A stretch of DNA of 64,000 nucleotides. Origin: Erigeron canadensis (Eukaryota; Streptophyta; Magnoliopsida; Asterales; Asteraceae). Made by a program: the position numbers and the translations under genes. The stretch covers positions 2,852,001 to 2,916,000 of the forward strand of contig NC_057765.1 in assembly GCF_010389155.1 (NCBI RefSeq), read 5' to 3'. Of this stretch, positions 13,201 to 23,501 are shown one piece after another. Each line of letters starts with the position of its first letter. Position 1 is the first letter of the stretch. Below the pieces are notes generated by a model. It was not told the origin of the DNA. It saw only the letters and a program-made list of their open reading frames with translations, and did not search any database.

Positions 13201-14500
13201 CGAACTTTCTTAACCAAAGGTTTTAGATAATAGATGTTCTCTTACGCATTGTTGTTTTTCAGGGTATTACATAGATGGGCTGAACATGTCCTTCGTGCTG
13301 AACATAACATCTGGAGGTATCGTCAATTCTTTTCATTTGATTGTGATACGAGTCACCATTTCTACTTGCCTAGTCTTTGCTTTGTGAGTTATAATTCCAT
13401 CCATTTATTAAGGAAATGAATTGATTCAGGTTTTGCTTTATCTGGAATCAATAAAAGGTGACAAAATGTTATCTTAAAAATCAATGTATCCAACCATAGA
13501 AAGTCAACCACAATGAAATTTTAGTAATTAGTGCTTATAACCTGTAAAATCATCTTCTAAAAAAAACAATAGTTTAGTTCATTCATCATACTTTACACTA
13601 ATTATCTATACTATATTATAATGCAGATTCCTTCCAGATTTTCAACATTGAATTGAAATTTTCAATATTGATTTTAAGTACATCCCCAAATTACCCTTCT
13701 CATCTATTCTATATTTATCTAAAATAACCATAATACCCTTTCTCTCTCCTCAAATCTCAACCAACCATCTTTTTTCTCTCACCCCCATAAATCATTTATT
13801 CCTCCAATTCATTCAAAATCTTTTATCTCAAAAATCATACGTCGATAAATTATAAAAATTGTATGGGTGTTCTTAAAATATCATGCTCTTTCATTAGAGA
13901 TGTCATTCGATATACTTTCGACGAATTTTTAAATCTGAGGGCGGAGGCCGTAGGCATTTGACTATCACACTCTCTGACCAAGCTATCACCCCCACCATCT
14001 CACCGCCGCAACGCGCGGGTACTTACTCTCGTTATTCATAAAAGATAAGCTTTATAGCAGAACTTGTTGAACACTTGAACCCCAATAAATCTTTTTTACA
14101 AATCTACACATGGCCCTTACCCATCTACCATTTTGCCACCTCTGGTTTTCTATTTGTTAGATATGTTTGTAACATGGATCTGGGACATGATTTTCAATGC
14201 AGAGCCCTGGTTTTGTACATAGCAGCCGGTTCATTACAAGATGCACTGGCAGCACTCCGAGAGGCTCAGCAACCTGATACAGCTGCAATGTTCATTATTG
14301 CCTGTCGGGAAATCCATGCTGAATTTCTTGAAAACCTAGATGCCGACAAAGATTCTGATCTTTCAATCAAAGAAAAGTTGCTTATTTTACCTGGATTGAA
14401 CCCAGAAAACGAAGACGTAATAGCCGTTGGTGAATTATACGGACAGTTCCAACAAAAACTTGTCCACTTGTGCATGGATTCTCAACCATTTTCAGACTAG
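1271..14500 (+). CDS. WDR11: WDR11-like WD40 protein, 20 exons
   Basis: Large WD40-repeat protein of the WDR11 (BRWD2) family. In animals WDR11 acts in a complex at the trans-Golgi network in vesicle tethering; the plant role is less clear. My exon model is 1271-2316, 3254-3749, 4709-4796, 4905-5086, 5624-5760, 6515-6581, 7657-7792, 8624-8738, 9065-9140, 9224-9406, 9559-9719, 9912-10014, 10361-10565, 10666-10952, 11734-11855, 12012-12156, 12274-12366, 12924-12997, 13263-13316 and 14203-14500. These sum to 4068 nt (1355 aa) with GT-AG introns and no internal stop. The low-complexity Ser/Pro/Thr N-terminus is followed by two propeller regions. Hallmarks are FAFALVNGALGVFEVHGRR, MGDRSGNIRWWDVTTGQSS, SESPYFYPNALRAVAL-type helices and LREAQQPDTAAMFIIACREI near the C-terminus. 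The ATG at 1271 follows an in-frame-clean C-rich leader. Introns carry a solo Copia LTR, a MITE and a Helitron. A broken copy of the last exons lies at 20870-21930. Confidence 0.9.
5910..6117. repeat. Tandem duplication, two copies of 104 bp, in WDR11 intron 5
   Basis: Two nearly identical 104-bp copies lie head to tail (5910-6013 and 6014-6117). They share the block beginning CTTAATTGCAATGTAGAATA and differ at only a few bases, so the duplication is recent. It sits inside the intron between the exons ending at 5760 and starting at 6515 and has no coding effect. Confidence 0.9.
7044..7407 (-). mobile_element. Solo Copia-type LTR in WDR11 intron 6
   Basis: A 364-bp element. Read on the minus strand it starts TGTTGGCG and ends CCTAACA, and it is flanked on both sides by the 5-bp target duplication CATAT (7039-7043 and 7408-7412). 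It shares long blocks with the LTRs of the element at 27965-30393, for example CACAGTTTAGTGTGAGATAC and AGGCAG-CAGGCCT. The internal region is absent, as after LTR-LTR recombination. It lies antisense to the host gene. Confidence 0.92.
8132..8247 (+). other. Possible cassette exon in WDR11 intron 7
   Basis: A 116-bp coding-like stretch follows a pyrimidine-rich tract ending in CAG and precedes a GTGGGC donor. Read in phase with exon 7 it encodes about 39 residues without a stop (motifs PLPPQTPARFSGALRDG and DKGIQVDDIESDSK). Using the second of two adjacent acceptors at the next exon (start 8626 instead of 8624) keeps the downstream frame. Other plant WDR11 proteins, as I recall them, lack this segment. 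It may be an alternative exon or a captured gene scrap. Confidence 0.35.
12506..12716. mobile_element. hAT-like MITE in WDR11 intron 17
   Basis: A 211-bp segment with imperfect terminal inverted repeats, TAGAGTTGGCAATAT at the left and TAGAGGTGGCAATAT when the right end is reversed. Size and ends fit a non-autonomous hAT-type element. I could not find a convincing 8-bp target duplication, so the call is moderate. The interior has no coding potential. Confidence 0.55.
13605..14031 (+). mobile_element. Non-autonomous Helitron in the last WDR11 intron
   Basis: A 427-bp element. The 5' end is TCTATACTATATTATAATGC directly after an A. The 3' end carries the typical GC-rich stem (CGCAACGCGCGGGTACTTAC) about 10 bases before a CTCG terminus followed by T. 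The terminus departs from the usual CTAG. A second family member lies at 62299-62735 on the minus strand. It encodes nothing. The corresponding intron of the duplicated WDR11 tail (about 21430-21590) lacks it. Confidence 0.85.
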
Positions 14501-16383
14501 AAGACATATATTCAAATTAGTTGACTCAAAATCTGAACTTACTGTAATTAAGGCTAGGTACAAGTTGATATTGAAGTGGGAAAAAGGCGTAGTTGAACTT
14601 GTTATATGTATATCTGGGATTACTTTATAATTGACCATTGTTGTGGTCTGTATAAGGGTTAGAGGAACCAATTTTGGTCATATTGGATAATGTAAGTTAA
14701 AGATTTTGGGAACTTGTATCGTACAAATGCTTAGACTCGTTTTTGTCTAGGTTAAATACTGTGGCAGTTTGAGCTTGTGATATCTTAATATTATATTTTA
14801 TTCTAATGATTTTAGTATATAAAAGTCTTTCTAGTAGTTATTCTGACGTCATATTGTTATCATCTACGACTAACAGTAGACCTTTTCTAGTTTATATGAA
14901 ATGCTGATTGATTATATGGAATGATTGTCATGTTGTGAAAAGATGATAGTTTATCAGTGATGGAATATCTATTTTTATATATGTTTTTAGCTTAGCTGAA
15001 ATAGAACATCTAACTTAATGTCCGTAAAAGGAAGACGTGCATATTGTGAAGAGAAGGTTGAAGTATAGATGTGAAATAGGTATTTTCTTTCTACACGTTT
15101 GACATTTGTTAAATGATGAAATTTGGGGTGTTTGTAACCAATTTTGATTGTTCGGACTTCATATTAGAGAATTGGGTAATGGGTATGATGAAATCGGTTT
15201 ATCAGCTGATGATCGCCAGGAGCTTGTGCGCTCTTAGTCCTAAACTCCTATGTGTAAGTTTTTAGTCTCCAATTTATTTCCTTGTATATGCTGTAATTGT
15301 CAATATAAATATTTTAGTATTTATGTTTCGTGCCATAACCATTTTTATTTTCCTTTCTGTTGGTAAGTTCTAAGTTTACTCGTGTTCAAAATGGGCGTTG
15401 TCGATTTGAAGATTTGAGCCCAAAGCCATTCATTGCCTGCCTGACTGCCTCTAAGATGTAAAAGATGGTTAAAATATATTTTGTAAATTGATTTTTGAAC
15501 AAAATGCAGTTGCTGTCTTTGCAAATCCATTTTTAAGATTTATTGCAAAACATAAACTTTGTGCCTAATATTTTGAGACAAGCCATATTAGTTCCAAGAA
15601 CAACCTCTCTTTCATGTAAATAATTCATAACGTCTTTTCTGGTCCACTCTATTTTATGTCGATGTAATGTCATTTACGATAATATTATTTAAAGTGATCA
15701 GTTGTAATTCAAGTTAGGCAAACCTGCTTTTTCCTGTCCCCTTTTGTTATTAACTGGTGTTTTTGTTTCTGTTGTATATAATATAGCGGCACCTATATGC
15801 CATGCACATTTAGCAGGCACAGAGATGTATCAGTTTATAAAGTTTGTGGAACACTCCAGCCTCTTCGAGGCATGGTGGTACTAACCTTAACTTACACACA
15901 GCCGTGCCAGTTTCTCAGCTGCCAAAACTTTAAGAATGTCTGCAAATTCATCTTCTTCAAACTCCCCTTTATGTTTAGAACAATGACATCATACACATCC
16001 AAATATTTGCAGTCATATAGTGGAGAACATATAAACATCATGGAACAAAAAAAAAGGGGGGACTGGTATCCATGGAATTTATCAACTTTTAACAACGACA
16101 AATGCAAACACGCTACAGTCATGAATTCATTATACATAATATCAGAAATAGTCCAATGACCTTACACATATATCCCACCCTCAAAAGGTGTACTCATCTT
16201 CTACTTTTTGTTGGTACCGCAACAAACTAGGGGCTAGACAAAATAATTGTTTTTGGCACTAGTTTACATACAACGTAAACAACTCTGAATCCACATAAAA
16301 AGTCAAAAACTCAAGCCCCTCAATCACTTATTTATTCTCTGCAAACAAACTACTAGGCTAGGCAATGCAAACAAACTACTAGG
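14501..16383. other. WDR11 3' flank and spacer, duplicated at 21930-23500
   Basis: The WDR11 3' UTR presumably ends within the first few hundred bases. The rest is AT-rich spacer between two convergent genes and has no supported gene. Most of it is repeated, with indels, at 22080-23500, for example the block around TTATTCTGACGTCATATTGT. A 25-bp tandem repeat (ACAAACTACTAGGCTAGGCA) lies at 16338-16388, just 3' of the PPR pseudogene. Confidence 0.7.
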
Positions 16384-18120
16384 CTAGGCAAAACTGGGGG
16401 GCCTCCTACAGCAATTCCTTTGGCACTAGTTTACGTATCAACATAAGCATAGTGTTATGTAATGAGCCAATGGCGATCACATTAATTAACAGTGATATAG
16501 TCGAAGTATCAAGTGAGAAACCTTTTTCATCCATTACATGTAATAGCATTTCGACATCATCATGGTGCTGATTTTTCAGATATCCTTGGATAAGAAGGCA
16601 GTAAGTAACATTATCCGGTGGGCAACCACTCCCGTCCATTTTATGAAACAACTGCTTTGCATCCTCCAATAAGCCTGCGCGACATAAGCCACTAATCATC
16701 ACATTATATGTCTGAACATTAGGTTGCAAACCTTTCATTGCCAAGTTTTGGAAAAGTTCTTTTGCAATTTCATGCTTGCCGCATTTGCTTGCACCATCAA
16801 TAAGGATATTGTACACAACAACATCTGAATTTAGCTTGCTATTGCCCATCAACTTGAACAAAGAAAGTGCGTCTTCAAATAGATGGTTGTTGCTGAGACC
16901 CTCTAGAATTATTCCATAAGTCAATTCATCTGGAGTTTGACCCTGTGCTCCCATCTCATCAAAGAGTTTGCGTGCATCTCCACAACGACCAACCTTAAAC
17001 AGTCCTTGTATCATGGTGCTGTAAGTTACTACATCGGGTTTCAGAGCCTTCCTCATCTATCATCAACTTCTTGCAATACCCATTTAACAAATTGTTGTAA
17101 GTAATAACATCCGGGAGGATACCTTTAAATACCATGGCATCAAACACAGCCTTTGCTTTAGTCATTTCACCTCGCAAACAATAACCGTCGATAAGTGAGC
17201 TGTAAGTTACTATGTTCGGCTCCTTACCTTTCTCAACCATGACATTGATAGGCTTCTTTCGCATTACCTTCTTTGCATAATGCATCAACTAATATGTTAA
17301 AGGTTTGCACATCTGGAGAGATTCTATATTCCTCCAACTCTTTCAGTAACTTATACACCTCATCCTACTGACTTAATTTACATAGACCAGAAATCAAAGT
17401 GTTATATGTGATGACAGTTGGCGGGATGCGTTTTTGAAGGACCATCTCTTTAAATAGCTTAAAGGCATCATCAATCATTTGATCCTTGCAAAGACCATCA
17501 ATGATGGTGTTATATGAAACAACAATAGCCTAAGTAAAGAAAGAGCAGTAACATTATCCCTGAATTTGCAAAGGCCCTTAATCATTGTGGTGTACATAAC
17601 AACATCAGGTTCACAGAGTTTCTGTTTGATTAGTTTCTTGAAAAAGCTCTCAGCCTCAAGAATCCTATCTTCTAAAACGAGTCCATCTAGGAGTGTATTA
17701 AAAGTGTACACATCAGGTACAATACCTCGTCTAAAGCAACATCCCAAGAGTGCAAAACCGTCATTGGTTCGACGCAACTCACAACAACACTTGATAGAAA
17801 TATTGATGGTATAGACACTAACAGGAACACCAATTGCACACATTTGATTAAAGAGATGAATAGAATGTGAAAAATGTTTCATTCTGGTGATGGAATTTAA
17901 CAGCTGATTAAAATAAATAACAGATGGGAAAGGGTGTCTGTGTGACATTTCATCGAACAGGTGGAGGGCATCTTCTAATTTGTAACTTTTTGATATATAG
18001 ATTTAGTAGAGGGAGGAGAAAGGTCATCCTTATAGGTATAAATAAGTGTTTGTCATGGGCTTACCTTTGAACTTTTTGATGGAAGAGTTTAAAAGTGCTT
18101 TATATACATCATTGCCCAAA
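16384..18120 (-). pseudogene. Broken PPR gene, paralogue of 23502-25358
   Basis: A full-length relative of the intact PPR gene, disabled by several lesions. The N-terminal part (17948 down to about 17530) matches the intact protein from the DEMSHR region through KGLCKF. It then loses about 50 bases in the repeat where the intact gene reads LMDQKGCRPD. A frameshift near 17250 breaks the VEKG repeat, another deletion near 17050 removes a repeat joint, and a stop interrupts the segment near 17370. The C-terminal 216 residues (17056-16406) are open and end KLVPKELL. The leader upstream of 17950 is degraded. It lies convergent to the WDR11-like gene and marks the left unit of the tandem duplication. 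Confidence 0.9.
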
Positions 18121-18299
18121 TTTCCTCACTTTATTTTTGTAAAGTAAATAAAGAAGAAACAGAAACCAGCAGCAGATGTGTTTTTATCTAGTTGGTGGTA
18201 GTTGGGTGTCATGTGTTTTTATTTTGGACCTTTTGGACTCGACATGACTTGTTGTGACCCGTATTTATCTTACCCAAGTGTGTTTGTCAATAAAAAAGT

Positions 18300-18960
18300 T
18301 TGATAGGGATGTTTATCAATAAAAAAAAGTAAGCAAATGTGTACATTTCTAAAAGTACGTCTTTCTATTGCTTAAACACTTATTGAACTACGAACATATC
18401 ATTCACTGAACATCATAGATATTGGTTATCAAATTTGTATCCGTGGATGTATCCGTCACATGTATTCAAACATACATCTTACTTTCAAAGAACGAATCCA
18501 ACCGATAACCACGAGATCCCACAATCAACTGGTTACCAAATCACATTTAATATGTTTGTAGAATCACAGAAAAAAAATGAGATCAAAGTAACAAGGTTAT
18601 ATGGTAAACAATATTTTTTACTCAAGCAAGTATATATAAACACTTAAGAGAAACTTGAAAGGGAAACAAACTAACAGAAGATTTGAAGAATAAGATATAA
18701 AAAGAAGAAACCCAACATAGCCTTCAATGGTAACCCTTTTGCAGGTCCATATAAATTACACGATGAAGAAAAACTCTTCTTACACCTGAATCTAACGCTA
18801 ACAGAAACATCATGTATAAATATTCGCTTTAATATTAGTGTCGTGCCTACACTAAGTTATAGAGGACTCTAATGGATCAAGAACACAAACACAAAACACA
18901 GCAATCACTAAGTCCCAAGCAAACCGACCAGGTTCAGATGGATGTGCGGCAATGTCAAGT
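18300..18960 (-). pseudogene. Orphan 3' end of a TOPLESS-like gene
   Basis: Matches 43000-43880, the 3' flank, 3' UTR and start of the last exon of the intact TOPLESS-like gene, in the same orientation. Shared blocks include AACTACGAACATATCATTCA and AGAGAAACTTGAAAGGGA in the flank, and the exon part that encodes the reverse of the HPFEPDQFALGLSDGG stretch. The reading frame is damaged, and no upstream exons follow. It is a fragment brought in by segmental duplication together with the neighbouring F-box piece. Confidence 0.8.
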
Positions 18961-19186
18961 CAATGAGGCTACAACGATTCATATATAGAAGTAGGAGTGC
19001 ATGGATGATCATGTTATGAAAGTGGAATTTGATAACTAAAAGCTGATATAAAATATGACACAAACAAAAGAACATAGCAAAAATATTAAACAGCTTCAGA
19101 ATTTGTGATTTCCGAAATGAAATTGGTGAGTAACAAAATTTTAGAGTTCCATCTCAAGTTTAAACAAGAATTCGAAGTACCGTCAA

Positions 19187-19405
19187 TCAATTAACCTCTT
19201 CAAGAACTAGTTCCTCCAAATCTCCACTTTCAGTTGAGCCACCATCAGATGTATCACTATCAGATGAGTTACCATCAGATGACTCATTGTCATAGCAATA
19301 ATCAAGCGCCCATGAATGACAAAAACTGTAATAATGTGAAGTAACATCTACACCCTTCAAGTTCGATGGAAAAATGAAACCTTTAACTTCCAAACGAGAG
19401 AAAAC
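19187..19405 (-). pseudogene. Orphan second exon of the F-box gene (copy 1)
   Basis: An intact 72-codon exon with a good acceptor at 19406-19407. It starts VFSRLEVKGFIFPSNLKG, runs into an Asp/Ser-rich tail and ends LEEVN then stop, closely matching exon 2 of the F-box gene at 38775-39008. The sequence to its right (19406 to about 20170) matches the F-box intron, including the block TTTTGACAAGA-GTCGCAATG. The F-box-bearing first exon is missing, so this copy cannot make the protein. Confidence 0.85.
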
Positions 19406-20384
19406 CTGCCAATGAAAAATATCAATCAAAACACAGCAAAAGAAATAAGAATTGTAAGATGCCTATATGGATTAAATAAATTTGTTGCAAGATGGGTGGG
19501 TTGGGTAAGAATGTGAGATGCTTAGAATGCGACGCGTGCTTTTTCTATCCTAATAATATAAGCTATATAGACATTAACAATAATTACAAATTTACAACAA
19601 TAATAATCAATTGTTAAACCAAAAGGGGCACCCAAGAACAAAAGTTAAAAAGAAAAAAAGAAAAAAACATCCATCCTCTATACATGGACAACTCGACAGG
19701 TGCAGACAAGCTTTCTAAAGGGTCATGACATATATACAATGCTTCATTGGACACGATTATAGAAAATGAAGTATATAGATTCTTTTGAAAAGCAAGTAAT
19801 AATTTCAAGAACAAAATTATATCAGAGCAACAGATAGGGTCTCCCCTAAGCTTCTGCAAGCTAAAGAAACAACCACAACCCAAAGGACTTAGGACTAACG
19901 ACAAAGAGTAGAGTATATAAAATTAGACATTCTTTGCCAACTCAAGAACCGAACATCCTACTAAGTACTAAGTCACATCAACATCATCTAACAAAATAAA
20001 GGGTGAACACTTGTAAGTGGGATCAGCTAGCCCCACTCACATAAGTATGGCTCTGTCCCTGACTTTAAATAGGAGTTCTTGGGAGCCGATTATTTTGACA
20101 AGAAGTCGCAATGATCTGTTTAGATTGTTTCAATATTGAAACAAATCAGAAGAGCATGTGGCAAGTTCAAGTAAGGAAACTGATTATTGTAAAAAGCGTC
20201 AACTATCTGTAGCTTAAAGAACTGCATTATTCTAATATTATCTTATTGTGCTAGGATTTTAATTCCTAATATTTTCTATAGCTTAAGTGTAATTTTTACT
20301 TCTATATATAATATTCATGTTCCTTTATTGAGAGACATCAGAAAGTCATAATAAACACAGTTATAAAGTAGTTAAATATCTACA
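19406..20384. other. Copied F-box intron and spacer, no gene
   Basis: Aligns by eye with 39009-40400, the intron of the intact F-box gene, but lacks the insertion found there at about 39540-40030. The last 200 bases to 20384 show no clear match. There is no supported coding region. Confidence 0.7.
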
Positions 20385-20555
20385 ACCTTTTTGATCCATT
20401 AGCCTAAGTAAAGAAAGAGCAGTAACATTATCCCCGAATTTGCAAAGGCCTTTGATCATTGTGGAGTACATAACAACATTGGGTTCACAGAGTTTCTGTT
20501 TGATTAGTTTCTTGAAAAAGATTTCTGCCTCAAGAATCCTATCTTCTAAGCAGTG
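20385..20555 (-). pseudogene. PPR gene fragment
   Basis: About 170 bases matching the internal region of the PPR gene at 24685-24855 and of the broken copy at 17530-17690. The minus strand encodes the equivalent of the ILEAE-FFKKLIKQKLCEPN-KGLCKFGDNVTALSLLRLM region. Both ends stop abruptly, the left in unrelated sequence and the right at a GCAGTGTTGTAAATAACGGG boundary. It is a third PPR copy reduced to about two repeats. Confidence 0.85.
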
Positions 20556-20869
20556 TTGTAAATAACGGGTTTAACGGCCGTTATAACGGTAACGGGGGTC
20601 TGCCGTTACGTTAAAGGGGTTTCAGGGTAGATTTAAAGGTCTGGGTCGATAACGGTCAAATAATGGACTTAACGGGGCTAAAAATATACCCACAAACTTT
20701 TCCACAACAAATAAAAGGGAAGTAAACTAAGAGGTGTTCTTTTTTTGTGGATGGGGGCTGGACAACAATGGTCAAACAAAAATCACAAGATGATGACATG
20801 TTTCAGATTTGTGGGTAAACGAAATCAACCAAGATATTGAATTTATTGAATTGAAAATGGGAGATACCA
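20556..20869. other. Spacer with a GTTATAACGG palindrome
   Basis: The first 100 bases are rich in repeats of AACGG and its complement (for example TAACGGCCGTTATAACGG) and begin with CAGTGTTGTAAATA, which looks like a transposon terminus. I could not find the other end. No coding region is supported. Confidence 0.4.
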
Positions 20870-21930
20870 TGGGTGTTGAAAATTGATACTTTAATGATGC
20901 AGATGAACATGAAATAATTCATTTAATCTGCTTTTTCTATTCAGCTACAAGAGGCAGGATACTGGACAGATGCTGCAAGGTTAGAAGCATCTCAGGTTTG
21001 CAGCTTCCTTTAACTTCTAACAATCACTTATTTGATTCTTTGTAGCTTCACACTGTAATCCAGTGTGTTTGTGTTCCATATCATCTCCATTTCTTTTCTT
21101 TTTTGGGTAAAGGTTACCCCGATGAATTTCAAATATAATAGATAACAATTCAAAGTAGAGGTTAACCAATCTATCAAATAAAGGATTTCTCCATTCATTT
21201 TCTTTATTTGAGTATTTGAAGAGAGGGGGCTAAAGAAGTAAGCAAAATAGTATGACCATATATGTCGATTTGTTTTTCTCATGGAATCTTTATGTGCATT
21301 ACTTGTGTGCACATTTTTGCAGTTTCATTTAACCAATTGGTTTTGGATAATAGATGGGCTGAACATGTCATTTGATTGTGATACGAGTCACCTTTCTACT
21401 TATGTGTCTAGTCTTTGCTTTATGAGTAATTTTAGTAATTAGTGCTTATATAAAAAAAAAGGTTTATGGCAAACACATGCTGAAACCCATAAAAAGAAGA
21501 TGTTTATGTCTACCCGGGACCCTTACCCATCAGCCATTTTGCCACCTCTGGTTTTCTATTTGTGAGATATGTTTTTAACATGGATCTTAGCAGCCGTTTC
21601 ATTACAAGATGCACTGGCAGCACTCCGAGAGGCTCAGCAACCTGATACAGCTGCAATGTTTATTATTGCCTGTCGAGAAATCCATGCTGAATTTCTTGAA
21701 AACCTAGATGCCGACAAAGATTCTGATCCTTCAATCAAAGAAAAGTTGCTTATTTTACCTGGATTCAACCCAGAAAACGAAGACGTAATAGCCGTTGGTG
21801 AATTATACGGACAGTTCCGCCAAAAAACTAGTCCACTTGTGCATGGACTCTCAACCATTTTCAAACTAGAAGACATATATTTCACATTAGTTTGGTACAA
21901 ATGCTTAGACTCGTTTTTATCTAGGAGGTA
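20870..21930 (+). pseudogene. Broken copy of the WDR11 C-terminal exons
   Basis: A duplicate of 12880-14500. A partial exon 19 lies at 20944-20994 (LQEAGYWTDAARLEASQ, then diverged). Exon 20 is cut by a deletion that removes its 3' half and donor, leaving only AEHV before intron sequence (around 21357). Exon 21 is present from 21589 (AAVSLQDALAALREAQQPD) and matches closely until an extra A near 21826 shifts the frame, replacing the normal C-terminus. All upstream exons are absent. It sits beside the intact PPR gene and marks the right unit of the tandem duplication. Confidence 0.92.
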
Positions 21931-23501
21931 GATTCGGACGTGTGTTGATCGGCTGAGTGGCTAGGTTAAATACTGTAGCAGTTTGGCTAGGTTAAATATG
22001 TGGAATCCATGTGTCAAAATTTAAATGTATTAGGCACATTATTAGGCATATTTATCATTATCCTATTAATTATTATTTTTTGTTTTTTGATTTGTTATTC
22101 TAATGATTTTATTATATCTTTCGAGTAGTTATTCTGACGTCATATTGTTATCATCTATGACTAACAGTAGACAATTTCTAGTTTATATGAAATGCTGATT
22201 GATTATATAGAATGATCGTCATACTGTGAAAAAATAATAGTTTATCAGTGATGGAATATCTATTTTTATATATGTTTGTAGCTAAGATGAAATAGAACGT
22301 CTAACTTAATTTCCGTAAAAGGAAGACATGCATATTGTGAAGAGAAGGTTGAAGTATGGATGTGAAATAGGTATCGTTTTACATGTTGGACATTTGTTAA
22401 ATGATCAAATTTGGGTGTTTGTAAGTTGTAACCAATTTTGATTGTTGGGACTTTTTATTAGAGAATTGGGTAATGATGAAATCAGTTTATCAGCTGATGA
22501 TCCAGCACCTATGTGTAAGTTTCTGGTCTCCAATTTATTTCCTTGTATTGCTGTAATTGTCGATATAAATATTTTAAGTGCAGGAGTATTTATGTTTCGT
22601 GTCATAACCTTTTTATTTTTTTTTTTTTTTCCCTTTTTGATGGTAAGTTCTAAGTTGACTCTTGTGTTCAGAAAGGGCGTAGATTTGTCGATTTGAAGAT
22701 TTGAGCCCAAAGCTATTCATTGCCTGCCTCCTCTAAAATGTAAAATCAAACTTTCATAATGCTCAGATCCCTTCTTGCAAATGCAAAAGAAGGCTATAAT
22801 ATATATTAAATTAACTTTGAATAAAATGCAGTTGCTGTTTTTGCAAAATCCATTTTCAAGATGGATTGCGAAACATAAGTTCGTGCCTAATATTTTGAGA
22901 CAAGCCATAGTTCCAAGAAAAACCTCTCTTTCTTGTAAATACTTCATAACATCTTTCTTAATACATGCAAGCAGCATGGTTTGAGGAACACTCTTCAACC
23001 TTATCAAGGCGTGGTGGTACTAACGTTACCTTAGATGTAGCTGGGCCAGTTCCTCAGCCGCCAAAACTTTAGCAGAATGTCTGCAACTCCATCTTCTTCA
23101 AACTCCCCTTTATGTTTAGAACAATGAAACATACATATCAAAATATTCCAGCTCATAAAGTGGAGAAGATATAAAACATTATGGAACAATAAAAAAACAA
23201 GGGGGAACAACTGGTATCCATAGAATTAATCGACATTTAACGACGACAAATGCAAACACGCTACAATCGTGAATTAATTATACATAATATCAGAAATAAT
23301 CTAATGACCTTACACATATATCCCACATCCTCAAAAAGTGTATTCATTTCCTACTTTTTTGTTGGTACTGCAACAAACTAGGGGCTAGGGAAAAAAACTG
23401 CTTTTGGCACTACTTTACAACGTATGCAATTCTCAATCCACATAACAAGTCAAAAACTAAAGACCCGCAATCACTTATTCATTTTCTCTGCAAACAAACT
23501 A
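21931..23501. other. Duplicated spacer between WDR11 tail copy and PPR gene
   Basis: Matches 14800-16400 over most of its length with small indels. It holds no supported gene and presumably contains the 3' UTR of the PPR gene next to 23502. Confidence 0.75.
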
